Shown here: positions 40,533-51,588 of the stretch, in pieces
Layout: the number at the start of each line of letters is the position of its first letter
How positions within the stretch are numbered: position 1 is the stretch's first letter
Assembly (NCBI GenBank): GCA_013365325.1
Contig: JABVXV010000019.1
Coordinates: 62,001 to 126,000 of the forward strand
DNA: 64,000 nucleotides
Direction: 5' to 3'
From: Dipetalonema caudispina
Lineage: Eukaryota; Nematoda; Chromadorea; Rhabditida; Onchocercidae
The notes under the pieces: generated by a model
What the model was told of the DNA's origin: nothing
The model's input: only the letters and a program-made list of their open reading frames with translations
The model's database searches: none
Program-made: the position numbers and the translations under genes

Positions 40533-41469
40533 GTATATCAATTATCATAATATTTCTTAACAGGTTAGATTTTCTTTTCTTTTTCCTTCTTCTGAAATTC
40601 TCAGTTTTCACTTTTTAGGTTTGAAATGATTAAGTTATGAATATCTGTCTGAACTTTGTATAAATATTTTTAAATAGAGTTGAATAGAGAAATACATCCA
40701 TCATATTTGCTCATTTACACTTCGTGTTTTCTCATACTTTTGTATTAGAAATATGCATAAAATTACTGTAATTTCGGAAACAAAATGATTGAAATCAAAA
40801 GGCTAAAATGAAGAATTACTTTTACACTTAACTCTTTCAATGTTGTTTGTTGTAGACGGAATGACAGATAACACGAATTTCTTCTTCTTATCAGGAGGTT
40901 TCGAAAAGATCTCTTCCAATCCAAAATATTATATTTAGAAGGAAGGGCTTTTTTTTTATATATCTCCTGCTGTGCGTCGTTTGTCAACAAGTAACCAAAA
41001 TAGTTCAAAATTTTTGACTACTTAAGCAGCATGAAAATATTGGAATTGGAACGACTGAAATGAATTTAAAAATGAAAACAGCAATCACTTACTGCTCTGC
41101 TTCAATAAAAATTGTTTACACAAAGCTGCATTATTCATTTTTTGAATTTAAAAGTGCTTTTACTATTTTACTTCATCATTTAACTGATCTGTGAACTTTT
41201 CGCCTTCTGAAAGCTTCAACTTTTTAATTTGTACAAATTATAGACTTAATTATTAGAATTTCAGTTGTCTATGTTTTCTGCAATTAAATTTTCACATTAA
41301 TTAACTAATTAGTGTTATAACTGTAAATTTCAGGAACTAATTTTTGTTTTGTTGTGCTTTACACATAAAAACCGTTAAAAATTTCAGACTTCTTATCTGA
41401 AATGAAATTTCGAATTTGTGGCCAAAACTTGTTGTACCAACCATCCTATCAACCATTACCTGCCTTATA

Positions 41470-44400
41470 TTTTGCATTGATTTAGGCCCAGTAAATTGCA
41501 TTCTGTTAAGCATTCAAATGTAGGAAACTGCCTTTAGAAAATGTTCTGAAAGTCTTTTTAACAAAAATGTATTTTCCATTTCAATTGGATTTTTGTGCGC
41601 ATTTAAAAAGATTCAAAATTGCTTCCTGAATGTGTCAGAAAACTTTGAAAAAAAAAACGAGAAGTGGATTTACGAATTTGAAAAAGCTCAACAAGCGAAC
41701 ATCATTTCTTCGAAATCTCGGATCTTTTGTAGTATTAGCGGGAAGAATCATATCAAAAATTTCGAGAAATGTCACTTCTTTCAAAAGTTGAAGAAACAAG
41801 CAAGTTTTATACGAGTGTAAGCTTTCTAAAAGTGATGCCTAATTTTCAGATAAGCTTTTAATTGGGAATGGAAATTTGTTTCTTGGGTCAACAACAAATT
41901 CCATGTATGGAAGCTGTTAAGTAACAAAAAAAAAATAGACAAATTAGGTTAACTAGTGGTAGGAATTCAAGACTGAGTAATAAATTTCGTTAGACTTATT
42001 CCAGAATGCAATTCCTCTGATACTTGCACTGATTGAAAAGTATAATTCATTTCGAGAAGCTTTTGACACAGAAAATTGTCTCTGCCACAGTTTTGCCATA
42101 TTTTAGGATAATGAAAGCAACGATATCATGTAATCCGATTTGAATAAATTAATATTTAAATTACTCTCCCATTCCCTTCTTTTTAGTTAGCTTCTTTCAT
42201 TGGTAACCAATATCTTTTTCCTTTAGTCTAAAGATCGGTAATTAGTGAGCATTTAAAGATTTGTGAAATTATTTGATATTTTAACAGGTACTAATTGTTT
42301 ATTGTTGATGCTAACTATTATTTGTTAAATAATATTAAACAATATTTCATTTCAGTAGTTAAAAGGATAATTAAAGTACCTTTGAAAAATTTACCTAAAA
42401 AAAAATTGGAACTCGAATAAGTCAAGTAACAAGTTGGGCACAATTTAGTTCTACGGAGTCTGAACGAGTATTAGGTAACAGGAACAGTTTGTTTTTATCT
42501 GTTTATTTGAGTGATAAGTAATGATCTAAATCACAAGCCATTGGGAACGATTTTTCTTTTTACATTGAACAGAAAATCTGTTCTTTGGAAAGTCTTCTGT
42601 TGCTACGATTTAAATGCAAATCTAATAACAGTGCTGTTTCATTTCAAATCAAAAAGAGAATTTGAAATTTTGCTTCACCAAAAATTTTCCATTTGTAATT
42701 TTATCCGTAGGTCGCCGCTTTTTTTTTCATTCAACATTATTCGTTTTCATGCTTCTTCAATTTACTTAAAACACTTTTGAACAATTTACTTAACTTAATT
42801 TGCTCCCTTGATTTTGCACTTCCATGGTAGAAATTCAATTATTTCAAGATGGAGCATTTACAAAATGATTTTGTTTCCTCGTTTTCTTCTCTTTTGAAAT
42901 CACTTTCTAAATTTCCTGCTTGATATACCTGTTTGCTAATTTTGACTATAGCATCAGAAATTCCATTATGTTTTAATTCATTAGAATAATGGTATTAGTT
43001 CCTCCGGATAACTGTACAAAGCTGAAATTTCAAATAAAAATTTTAAAGTACGGAATATACCAATAATTTTTTGGGAAATGAGTATTGCATTAAATATAAT
43101 TCTCAGTAGATTGGAAAAAAAAAACATATGAAGTTTAATTTGTATAAAAGAAAGGGCGGCATTCCAGTATACATAAATGAGGATTAATTTGAATTAATAA
43201 ACCGAGAGATTTTCACGAAAGGCAGATGTTTTTGGAAAATTATTAATTTCTATTATCTTGTCATAATTTTGGAGTTTCATTAGTCTTCTTTAAACTTCAC
43301 TTCCCTTCCCTTCCCGCTTTCCTATCTTTGTTCCAAAAAAAGGACTAATATAATTACTCACATATTCTTTCCACATAATTTCTCCTTATTTTTGATTTTG
43401 TTGAATACCGTACGGTTCTCGTAAACTTACAAAAAGATTCTCAAATAGAACAAAGTTTACACATTTTACATTCAAACTGTTATTACGAATTTTATCCATG
43501 TCTTCCGTTTAGTAATTTAACATTTGCACAAGTCGCTTTTTGATGTGCCTCATAATTTTGAATGATTTATTATCTAAAAATTCGTAAGATTATTTCAACC
43601 AGTAGAAGAATAACAAATTATGAATCGGTCAACTTTTTCTTCCATCAGTTGGAGATTATTTGACAAAAGCACTATGGGCGTCGAACTTATACTAAAACCA
43701 TACATTTAGGAATCGTATTTATTGTACTATCCCAATTTAAAACAGTGCTGTGATCGCAGTAATTACTTATGAAAACGTCTGATCAGTTATGATATCCTCT
43801 GGAAGTAATCATATCAGGTACGTGAGTTAACGATTATTTTGAGATATGATTACCTGAAAATTACTTACTTCTTAGGCAGATTAGAGCAAAATAGACTGAA
43901 AAGGAATTTAACATAAAATGACGGAATAGATTATTTCATAAGTGTTGACCATATGAAATATGTTGATCTTTGGCTTAAGCACTGTCAAATCATCCCAAGA
44001 CCCAATTAATTTTTGTCTGCAAGTTTTTTCAGAGCTTTTCTAGCATTTGCTTCAAATAATGACGAAATAAAAGCGGAATTTATTGAAAACAAATTTTAAA
44101 ATCCCTGATTGTCACTGCACAATTTAAAATTGCGCCAACAGATCGAATTAGTTTGCATCAGAGTGCAGCAGCTGCAACATATCCGCGCATTTTCGTTTTT
44201 TTTCCCTTTGAGTAATTAAAAACTATCACTTTTAAGTAAGTAAATTAGAAGTAAGCCTTGTTGAAAGTTTTTTGAAATTTAGGATCTTTTGCTGCAATCA
44301 CGATATTGAATGGGAAATTACACGAAATACTTAAAATTGTAGAAGGAAAGAGAAGTTGGAACAAGTAAAATTAGCATTGTTAACTTCGAAATAGCAAGAT

Positions 44401-46850
44401 CAAAGACTGATAGCAAAATTTTCTTTTTTCAATAAAAATGACGATTAGCTTCTGAATTAATCATAAGGATTTAGTGCTGTCTCTCCCGGCCCATCTCTAA
44501 GCTTCATGCCAAACAGGACGCTACGCGATGCTTAAGCTTCATTATCGGTTTGGATAATAAAATTTTAATTTAAAAAAATTCTTTCGAAAGCTCTGGTCAC
44601 GCAATATAAAGTCCGTGAAGCAAACCTCAATATATGTCAAAAAATTGGCTCCAAATGGCAATATTAGAATTTCGTGGTGATTCTTCATCCATTTTATTAA
44701 ATTTTCTTTGCGCTTTTTTCCTTTTAATTTCGTTTTTCGTCTTTCTTATTCACTTTTTCAGTTTTAATTTTCATTTATGCGCGATTAATGCATTTCTGTT
44801 TTTGATTCACATTGCTGTATTCCACATTTTTGTCGCCATTTTCTTCTTCTCATTGTAAGTTCACTATCTCACTTTTTCCAAGTATCTCTGTCATGTTCAA
44901 AACATGCCTCAAATATTTTTAGCCATATATAAATATGCCAATTAGGCTGATAATGCCACTATTGATTCTATTTCCAACAAGAAAAGGGTGAAGGAAAACT
45001 CATTACTGATGATTATTTAAGGGTCATACCTATCATTACCTTTACGTCTAAAGAGGTGACACGCATGACCTGTATGACCCTCCGCAGTTCAATGATACAC
45101 AAATAATATTCGGATTGTGCCCGGAAGTACCCATACATTTTGAAATGCGGCAATGTTCCGCTCCAAATCATTACGATAAATGCTTTTTGGATGACACTTA
45201 AATTATCGCTGACAATAATTCTGTTATGATTTAATTGTCATTTTTTGTGGTGGCATTCATATCACAACTGCACAGCTTATCAAACTTTTTATTAATGCTG
45301 TGTGTGTGTGTGTGTGTGTGTGTGTACATTTACCGCTTGCTATTCCTTTTCTGTCCGTCTGGTCTGCATTTGCAAGGGAGACATTTGCTTCAAATCGCAA
45401 AAAAAAATTGCAAAAAACTGTGTGCAGCAGCAGCTAAAATCATATTTTTCTTCGGGGCCATGCCATCTGATAAAAAAACCTTTCTTCCGACCCTATCCGT
45501 CTTTTCTCGGGTCGACTATTTTAGGAATTTGCGCATTTTTATAGTAACAGCATCAACCCTCTTACCTCTTTTTGACCCTACTATTATATTTCCCTTCTCC
45601 TCACGATCACCTCTCCTCCCATCCTAATCCAACCTTTAAAGAAGAAAAACTCCATTTCGTATTCAACATCCAACAGCGCTCACTCAAAACGGCGCCACAT
45701 ATCTGCATTTTTACTCATTCTGCTTCTTTATGTTTATATGCTTTTCTGATTTGTTATGCCATTTCAAAATTATCTCTCAATTCAAATATTTCTGTAATGA
45801 TCGATGATCTCTAATTTGTAAACATAATTGCCTAATAGTGTTATATGTCCAGCAAAGTATAGGCAGAGTTTGAAGAAGCAATATGTAGGCCTGGCTGTCA
45901 ATAATTAATTACACAGTTTGAAAATGAGTGTAAAATAGATTTTATGAAATCAATCTTGAGAATTTATCTGCTCTTATCGGTGTAGTAGTAAAGAAATCAG
46001 CTCAGTGACTTGAGCATAGTTAACATTTGTTCCCTTTAAGTTTTGTTTCATACATCAGATAATATATAACAGTAATTACTTCTCGAAGTGAATTAATTCA
46101 CACATTGGACATCTTACTAATTGAACAAAAAGAAAGAACTTCCTCATCGATGTGAAGGATAAATTAAAAAATAGAATTCAGATTTGAATTCTTAATAATT
46201 GATAAGATATTGTTAGAACTTCACTATATATCACATGCGTACGTATCGTGACGAGAATCAACGTTGAGAGGTCATATTACTATGAATAGTGATCAGAGAA
46301 GTTATTTTAGCAAATTTTTAGCGGACCTCTTAACTTAATATTAGTTAATTTCCAATGAAATGTAAATATCTCCAAATATTTTTACTTTTCTGGTACTTTT
46401 CTCCTAATTATTTTTCTATCAACTGTTTTAAAAAATCATTAAATGTTTGTGATTGGTTGAATAAGTTTTTTACCTGAATTAATTTTCATAATTTCTTCAT
46501 AAATATTATACACAATGAGATGGATGAAGGGAAAATTGTGAGTGGATATTTTTGAATGATGGAGTAGTGAAGCTTGCAGTAATTTGATGAGATTAGTGTT
46601 TTGTGAAATTGGTAAAAGACTGTTGGAAACGATGAGAGTATGTGATTAAATAGTATATTTCATTGAATTGGAGAGAAACTGGCGGGCTTCACATGATTTT
46701 GAGTGGGTTTTTGGATAGAAGCACAAAATGACTGACCCCTGTCAGTTGACCTCTCTGTGGGTGTACGTTCTTCCGGATGATACAAAAAAGGTTTATGTAT
46801 CGTAACTGGAATTCATTGTGAACAGACGATCACAGAAATAACGAATCGTT
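41470..46850. other. Gene-poor stretch
   Basis: I see no supported gene. A possible 27-nt minus-strand exon near 43,876-43,902 sits between CCTTTTCAG and GTAAGT but has no partners. T-rich hydrophobic frames at 44.6-44.9 kb and 45.2-45.6 kb look compositional. The motif AAGCTTCAT occurs twice within 50 bases near 44.5 kb. Confidence 0.4.
45299..45325. repeat. (TG)n dinucleotide repeat
   Basis: About 13 uninterrupted TG units, followed by pyrimidine-rich DNA to 45,630. Confidence 0.92.
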
Positions 46851-47583
46851 TCAGTTGCATTGCAAAATTTTAGTGTACTCAGTAAAATCGAATGTGTCTT
46901 TTTCCCTAATTTGATTTGACCCCGGACGAATGGCTACTGCAATGTCCACTAGTGCGGTTTTATCGCTGCATTTCATCTTCATCATGCATTTGGAGTGACC
47001 TTCAAAAAAGGAATGATACTGACCATCGAAAACAACAATCCTTCCATGAGATGAAACTCTGAAAACTTTCGTATGCACCAAATGTTTTCAGTGTTTGTTC
47101 ACTTGAAAAGATTATTGTTTGCGAGAGTATCTGCGAGAGTACAGCAAAAATGACCTTCAAAATAAAATTTCCTATAGTAAAGCGCATTTAATATCATTAC
47201 TTTACTAAAGTCCCAAAGATAAGATATAAGTTCTGATATGTTTATTCATTTATTTATAGCTTTTTTTTATATTCACAAACATTGTAAATGAAAAAGAAAA
47301 TAATATTAATAAGTCATCGCATAGAAGACTGAAACAGAACAAATTTTTTTTTTCCTTTCTCATTTGCATGAAATTTTTCATATCCTACATTTTTATTTTT
47401 TTTATTAGTTATTTGCTTCGATCTTATTTTTACATCAGTTATTTGCCACATCTCAAAGATAAGGCAGCTTTTGATGAAATTATTTAGAATTGAAAGGAAT
47501 TGAATTACTGAAAGTTTTTTACAGAAAACATACTTTATTACCTGAAATTTTTCCGAAATGGTGACAAATGAGTATAGCGACAT
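46851..47583 (-). CDS. Small three-exon gene, 91-residue protein, unrecognised
   Basis: Exons 47583-47542, 47130-47103 and 47056-46851 sum to 276 nt in frame. The start is MSLYSFVTISEKFQ, followed by a CAG|GTAATA donor. The second exon follows CTCGCAG and ends at AA|GTGAAC. The third uses the second AG of TTTCAGAG after a 46-nt intron. The last exon reads SSHGRIVVFDGQYHSFFEG, then KCMMKMKCSDKTALVDIAVA and ends YTKILQCN. Its composition is balanced and coding-like, well above the surrounding DNA. Three cysteines and alternating hydrophobic residues suggest a small beta-rich domain, but I do not know the family. The first two exons are less certain than the third. Confidence 0.5.
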
Positions 47584-48604
47584 CAGACCTACTTTATTAA
47601 GCAGACTAAAAAAATTCAGCTTAACTTGTCAAATCTTTCTCAAAATTCTTCCATTTCAATGCACTCTCAAATCTAGTATAATCTGATAGTAAAAGTACTG
47701 TTTTACACATCTTTTAATTCTACGAAGTTCGTTCCAAACCAAAGATGAAAAAAAAAATATATTATTTGCTGAGAAGATATAAATTAGCCAAACCTTTATG
47801 ACATATTTCAAGTATGAAAGCAAAATATATGTTTGGAATCTGAAACAAAGCAGAAAAAATTGACGAGGTAGTTCGGTATTATTTACCTGTGATCCTATGT
47901 AGCTTGATATTACTAGCTTAATTATGTCTGACCCATATCACTGAACATTTCGTTTTTATTCTGGTATCTTCCCGAAATAAAACAAAAAGCAGCACCTGGT
48001 GAACATACTTGGAATAAGCACAAAAGCAGAAATGGATAAAATAAGCAGTTCAGCAAACAGAACAGATGCAAATGACCGCTATAAATTTCATGTGTACTTA
48101 CTATTTGTTATTTTCCATAGCGGGACGAAGCAGAAGGTCAAATTTGTAATGTTTCAATCTGATATTCTACTTCTGGTACCATTGTGATGATTGATTTAAT
48201 AAAACAAAAGATGTCAGGAATTATTTTTCTGTTGAAATACTTAGAAGGCGGGAAATATTAATATAGAACTTTGTTATTTTCCCTTTATAATTTAAAATTG
48301 TTAAAGATGAATTTTATATTAGAACAAACTTTCTATTTGAAACATATTATGGAAGGCGAAATCAGATGGATAACGTCAAGTTAACGCACATTTCAATGAC
48401 ATCAAAACATTATTCTTATTCAGGATATAATTCAGAAATTCCACTGAATGTTCCTGCTTCTATGAATTGAGTGTAATTGTAATATTGAAGCATAAATTTG
48501 ATTGAAATTCGATCTTAAAAAATTTCACATCTAGAGCTTCAGAAAAACTATTGTATTGGATGACAAAATTTAATCTCTTGAAGTATTTCCAGTAAAATTT
48601 TTGA

Positions 48605-48648
48605 CACCGCGGGAAACAGAACATTGATTTTTTCTGTTTCCCGCGGTG
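48605..48648. promoter_or_regulatory. Perfect 17-bp inverted repeat with E2F-like arms
   Basis: CACCGCGGGAAACAGAA at 48,605-48,621 and its exact complement at 48,632-48,648 flank a 10-nt loop. Each arm contains TTTCCCGC, a match to the E2F consensus, facing in opposite directions. The arms are GC-rich in AT-rich surroundings. It may be a paired E2F/DP binding site, the stem of a small RNA precursor, or the end-joined remnant of a mobile element. Confidence 0.6.
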
Positions 48649-49416
48649 GCTGAGGTTTTTTTGGAAATAATTCTACTGTGGTTAATTAGCATCATTATGC
48701 TATTATCTTTTATTATCGCTTCAAGATGACCTTGTTTTCCATTGCTGATATCTTTCTTGTCTGTCGCTTCTAAAACTTTCTTGTAAACGTTTATTTTTTA
48801 TCTAAAATACAACATAAGAAATGGTTGTTGTCTTTTTTGTCGTCCAACTGTCTTTACTACATTCGTTTCTGCTCGATATTCTTTGCATCTCTCCATAATC
48901 AATGATATTTATCCCTAAATTATGCAGTTTTTCAGAACTTTTATTCCAACTCTTACAAAAGAATTGGAAAGGGAGGGGTCAGGCTGCAGAAATAAGGCAC
49001 CTTCAACTAGATTTGTCCCTCACTCGTTTTCATCTTCACTGACCAATGCAATATAAGAGAGAATCAGTGACCGTTTGCGTTTCATTTCATTTCCACATCG
49101 TTGAAGGGGTGGCGCTTTCACGCTTTTCTATTGCTAATTTTAAAAACATCGATTTGACCTTCTACACGTCATCTATTTGAAAAAGTAAAGTATTTCTTTT
49201 TTTTATATTCACGAACACCTTGTTTTTATATGATGAGGCGAAAGGATGATAGACATGTTGATACTGAAGCAAAATTTAAGTTTAATTTGAAAATAGTTGA
49301 TGAGTTAAATCACCCTAAAATACGATCTGATGCTCTATTTACCATCGGATAAGATCCATTAGATTTTAATATGATCATATTTGAATTGTCATGATTTTCT
49401 TGCAGTGCCTGGCAAG

Positions 49417-49623
49417 ATGGCGAATGTATATTCGTCCAGAAAGTCAAGCCTCGAAAAAATGCAAGAGAGGTATTCAGATGATAAGTACTGTAGCGGGGTG
49501 GCAGAAACAGCGCAGTTGGTGCAAAGCAATTGTAGTGGCTCGTCGTTAGCAAGATTCCTTAGAAGTATTCTTTCTTTTTCGGATAAAATTTCAATCCCAA
49601 GAAGTCCTGCCATTATTTGCAAA
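49417..49623 (+). CDS. Possible first coding exon, 69 codons
   Basis: A TTTTCTTGCAG acceptor at 49,405 is followed by ATGGCGAATG and 69 open codons (MANVYSSRKSSLEKMQERYS, later LARFLRSILSFSDKISIPRS) up to AAA|GTATTA, phase 0. The pattern is that of a trans-spliced first exon. The opposite strand is also open over 49,622-49,389 (LSEKERILLRNLANDEPLQL), with natural-looking codons but poorer splice sites. Only one is likely to be real, and I prefer the plus strand. No downstream exon in matching phase was found; a nearby start at 50,190 (MDDTARKTRNSAIY, then a GTTAAT donor) is a separate weak candidate. Confidence 0.33.
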
Positions 49624-51201
49624 GTATTAGGAAATAAACTAATAATTAAAAGACTATACTTTTTTGACCTTTGACCTTACAGTAGCAGCAAAACTAATTT
49701 TATACTCATACATTTATGGATTTAATTCAATAAAAACATCAGCCGTAAATTCCACGTCAATTAGGCAATAAAAGCAATACATCAACAAAAACTTATTGTA
49801 CCGAAAATTTGAAATTCGGAATTTTTTGATAAATGTGATTATATATCTAAATATGGTTGAAAAAAAAACTTATTCATCAAAAAATTATTTTTTTGATTTG
49901 TTCAAAAAACTGAATTTTATTTATTTATAAATAGTGAAAAACATTGCTTTTAAAATTTTATATTCAGAACGCTTATTTCATGCTGGTATATATCGAAAAG
50001 TTTATTGCTCTCTTTTTTCCCTTTCTGTATCAGTTTTGATTGTCATACTGAATCAGTTTTTCTACCTGAACCGAAATTTAATACAAAAAAAAGAAAAAGA
50101 AAATGAGAGGGTCAAGTCTTCCTAATTTCAGGAAAATAATATCCTTACAAACATATATGTTCAGAAATTCTCATCTAGTGAAACTCGCCATGGATGATAC
50201 TGCTAGAAAAACTCGGAATTCCGCAATATACTGTTAATAAGTCGTTTCAAGCAGCCACATATTTGTCTGATTACTTCCCTCTAACCTATAACTTATCTGT
50301 AATAAGCAAAGGGTCTATTCCATTTTTCACAGAATTAGAATTATCGAAAAGCGTAGCGTTTTTGAAATTTTTTAATAGCCAATGCAAAGATTTGAGGATG
50401 GTTTCACTCTGACGTATTGTTTTTTCAGTTGCGGTGATCGCGTAGTTGTGAGTCTGGGAGCACGCATATCGACTTTTTTATACAGCCATTACGGTAATTT
50501 TTTAGCCTATTGATCGGGTGTTTTCTAATTGAATTTCCAATTATTTCAATTAAATTCATAGCTTCACGCAATTTTCCTGAAATCAGGAGACTGCTCATTT
50601 TGAATATTGTACCTTAATTTTTTTTTAGTTGTAATCCACTTTTCATTAAATTTCCATTCATGTGAAAATTTTGGATTTGTTTAAAACATTTCATTTATTT
50701 AGTCTAGTTCACCCAAATTTAATTTATTTTAGTTTCAGTCACATTCACTCCTATCCAACACTATTAGTCTTCGGAGAAAATTTAAATAAAAACTCATAGA
50801 AGACAAAACTCGTCATCTATTGATGTCGCCTCTGTTACATTTGCATGGTAACTGAAAATAGGAAGCATTTTGGATTATACATCGGCTGCTGTTTCAGATT
50901 TTGCAGAAATAGTTTCAAATGATCAAACTTCCAATAAGTGACAATTATTCATCTAAATGCAACATACTTTTAAATTAATTAAAATTCGTAAAATTTCCAT
51001 ATTTCAAACACAATGGGTAGAAATTTTTATAAAATTTCATTTATTTCGGAAAGAAAATAATATTTTGTTCCCTTTTAATGACCGAAAATCATGTAAGTAG
51101 TAAATTTTTATCGCCAGAGAAATCAAAATTTCTGCAAACTAGACGAATAAATTCATTCTGAATGAGCTATTACCAAAAATTTCAAACCCGAATTAAAAAT
51201 T

Positions 51202-51588
51202 TCACCAAATTTTATCAGTAGGATTACTAAATGGTATATGGTACCAAAACTTTAACAAAATATTGTCATCCTCCAATGGATGATTTCGGAGACTTTCTGA
51301 CGCCGCCTTCATTTTCATCGCTCCACCCCTAGCCATTCTCCTTGCTTTTGCATATTGTCGTGCATATGGTGGGTATACTGCAAGCAGTGATGACAAATAT
51401 CTGCGATGAACGTAAGAAGATGAAATAAAGGTTAAAAAGATTGGCGATGAGCCATTGGTCAGAAGTTCATCGAAGGAGAATAGAAGCGAAAATTGGGATG
51501 AAATGAATTCAATTATTTGTTTACATGAAAACAACAGATCACTGCCATCACAAACAACAAAATGCTTGGAGTCTATTATTTTGCACAT
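51202..51588 (-). CDS. Single-exon open frame, 128 aa, unrecognised
   Basis: An ATG frame of 128 codons begins MCKIIDSKHFVVCDGSDLLF and contains AVYPPYARQYAKARRMARGG. It ends LKFWYHIPFSNPTDKIW before TGA. The 3' half is richer in G+C than its surroundings, which supports coding. The 5' half could instead be intron, because CATCGCAG and GCTTGCAG acceptors lie inside it. I know no related family. The basic RQYAKARRMARGG stretch invites comparison with processed peptide precursors, but there is no signal peptide. Confidence 0.3.
   Translation of the reverse strand: MCKIIDSKHFVVCDGSDLLFSCKQIIEFISSQFSLLFSFDELLTNGSSPIFLTFISSSYVHRRYLSSLLAVYPPYARQYAKARRMARGGAMKMKAASESLRNHPLEDDNILLKFWYHIPFSNPTDKIW

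Noticed and set aside
45235..45627. 130-codon plus-strand frame
   Set aside because: It runs through a (TG)n repeat and pyrimidine-rich DNA with overlapping frames, so length alone is not evidence.
48110..48190. Minus-strand exon ending at a GTAAGT donor as an upstream exon of the 46.85 kb gene
   Set aside because: Its phase creates a stop when joined directly to the last exon, and the MSLYSF start at 47,583 gives a cleaner model.
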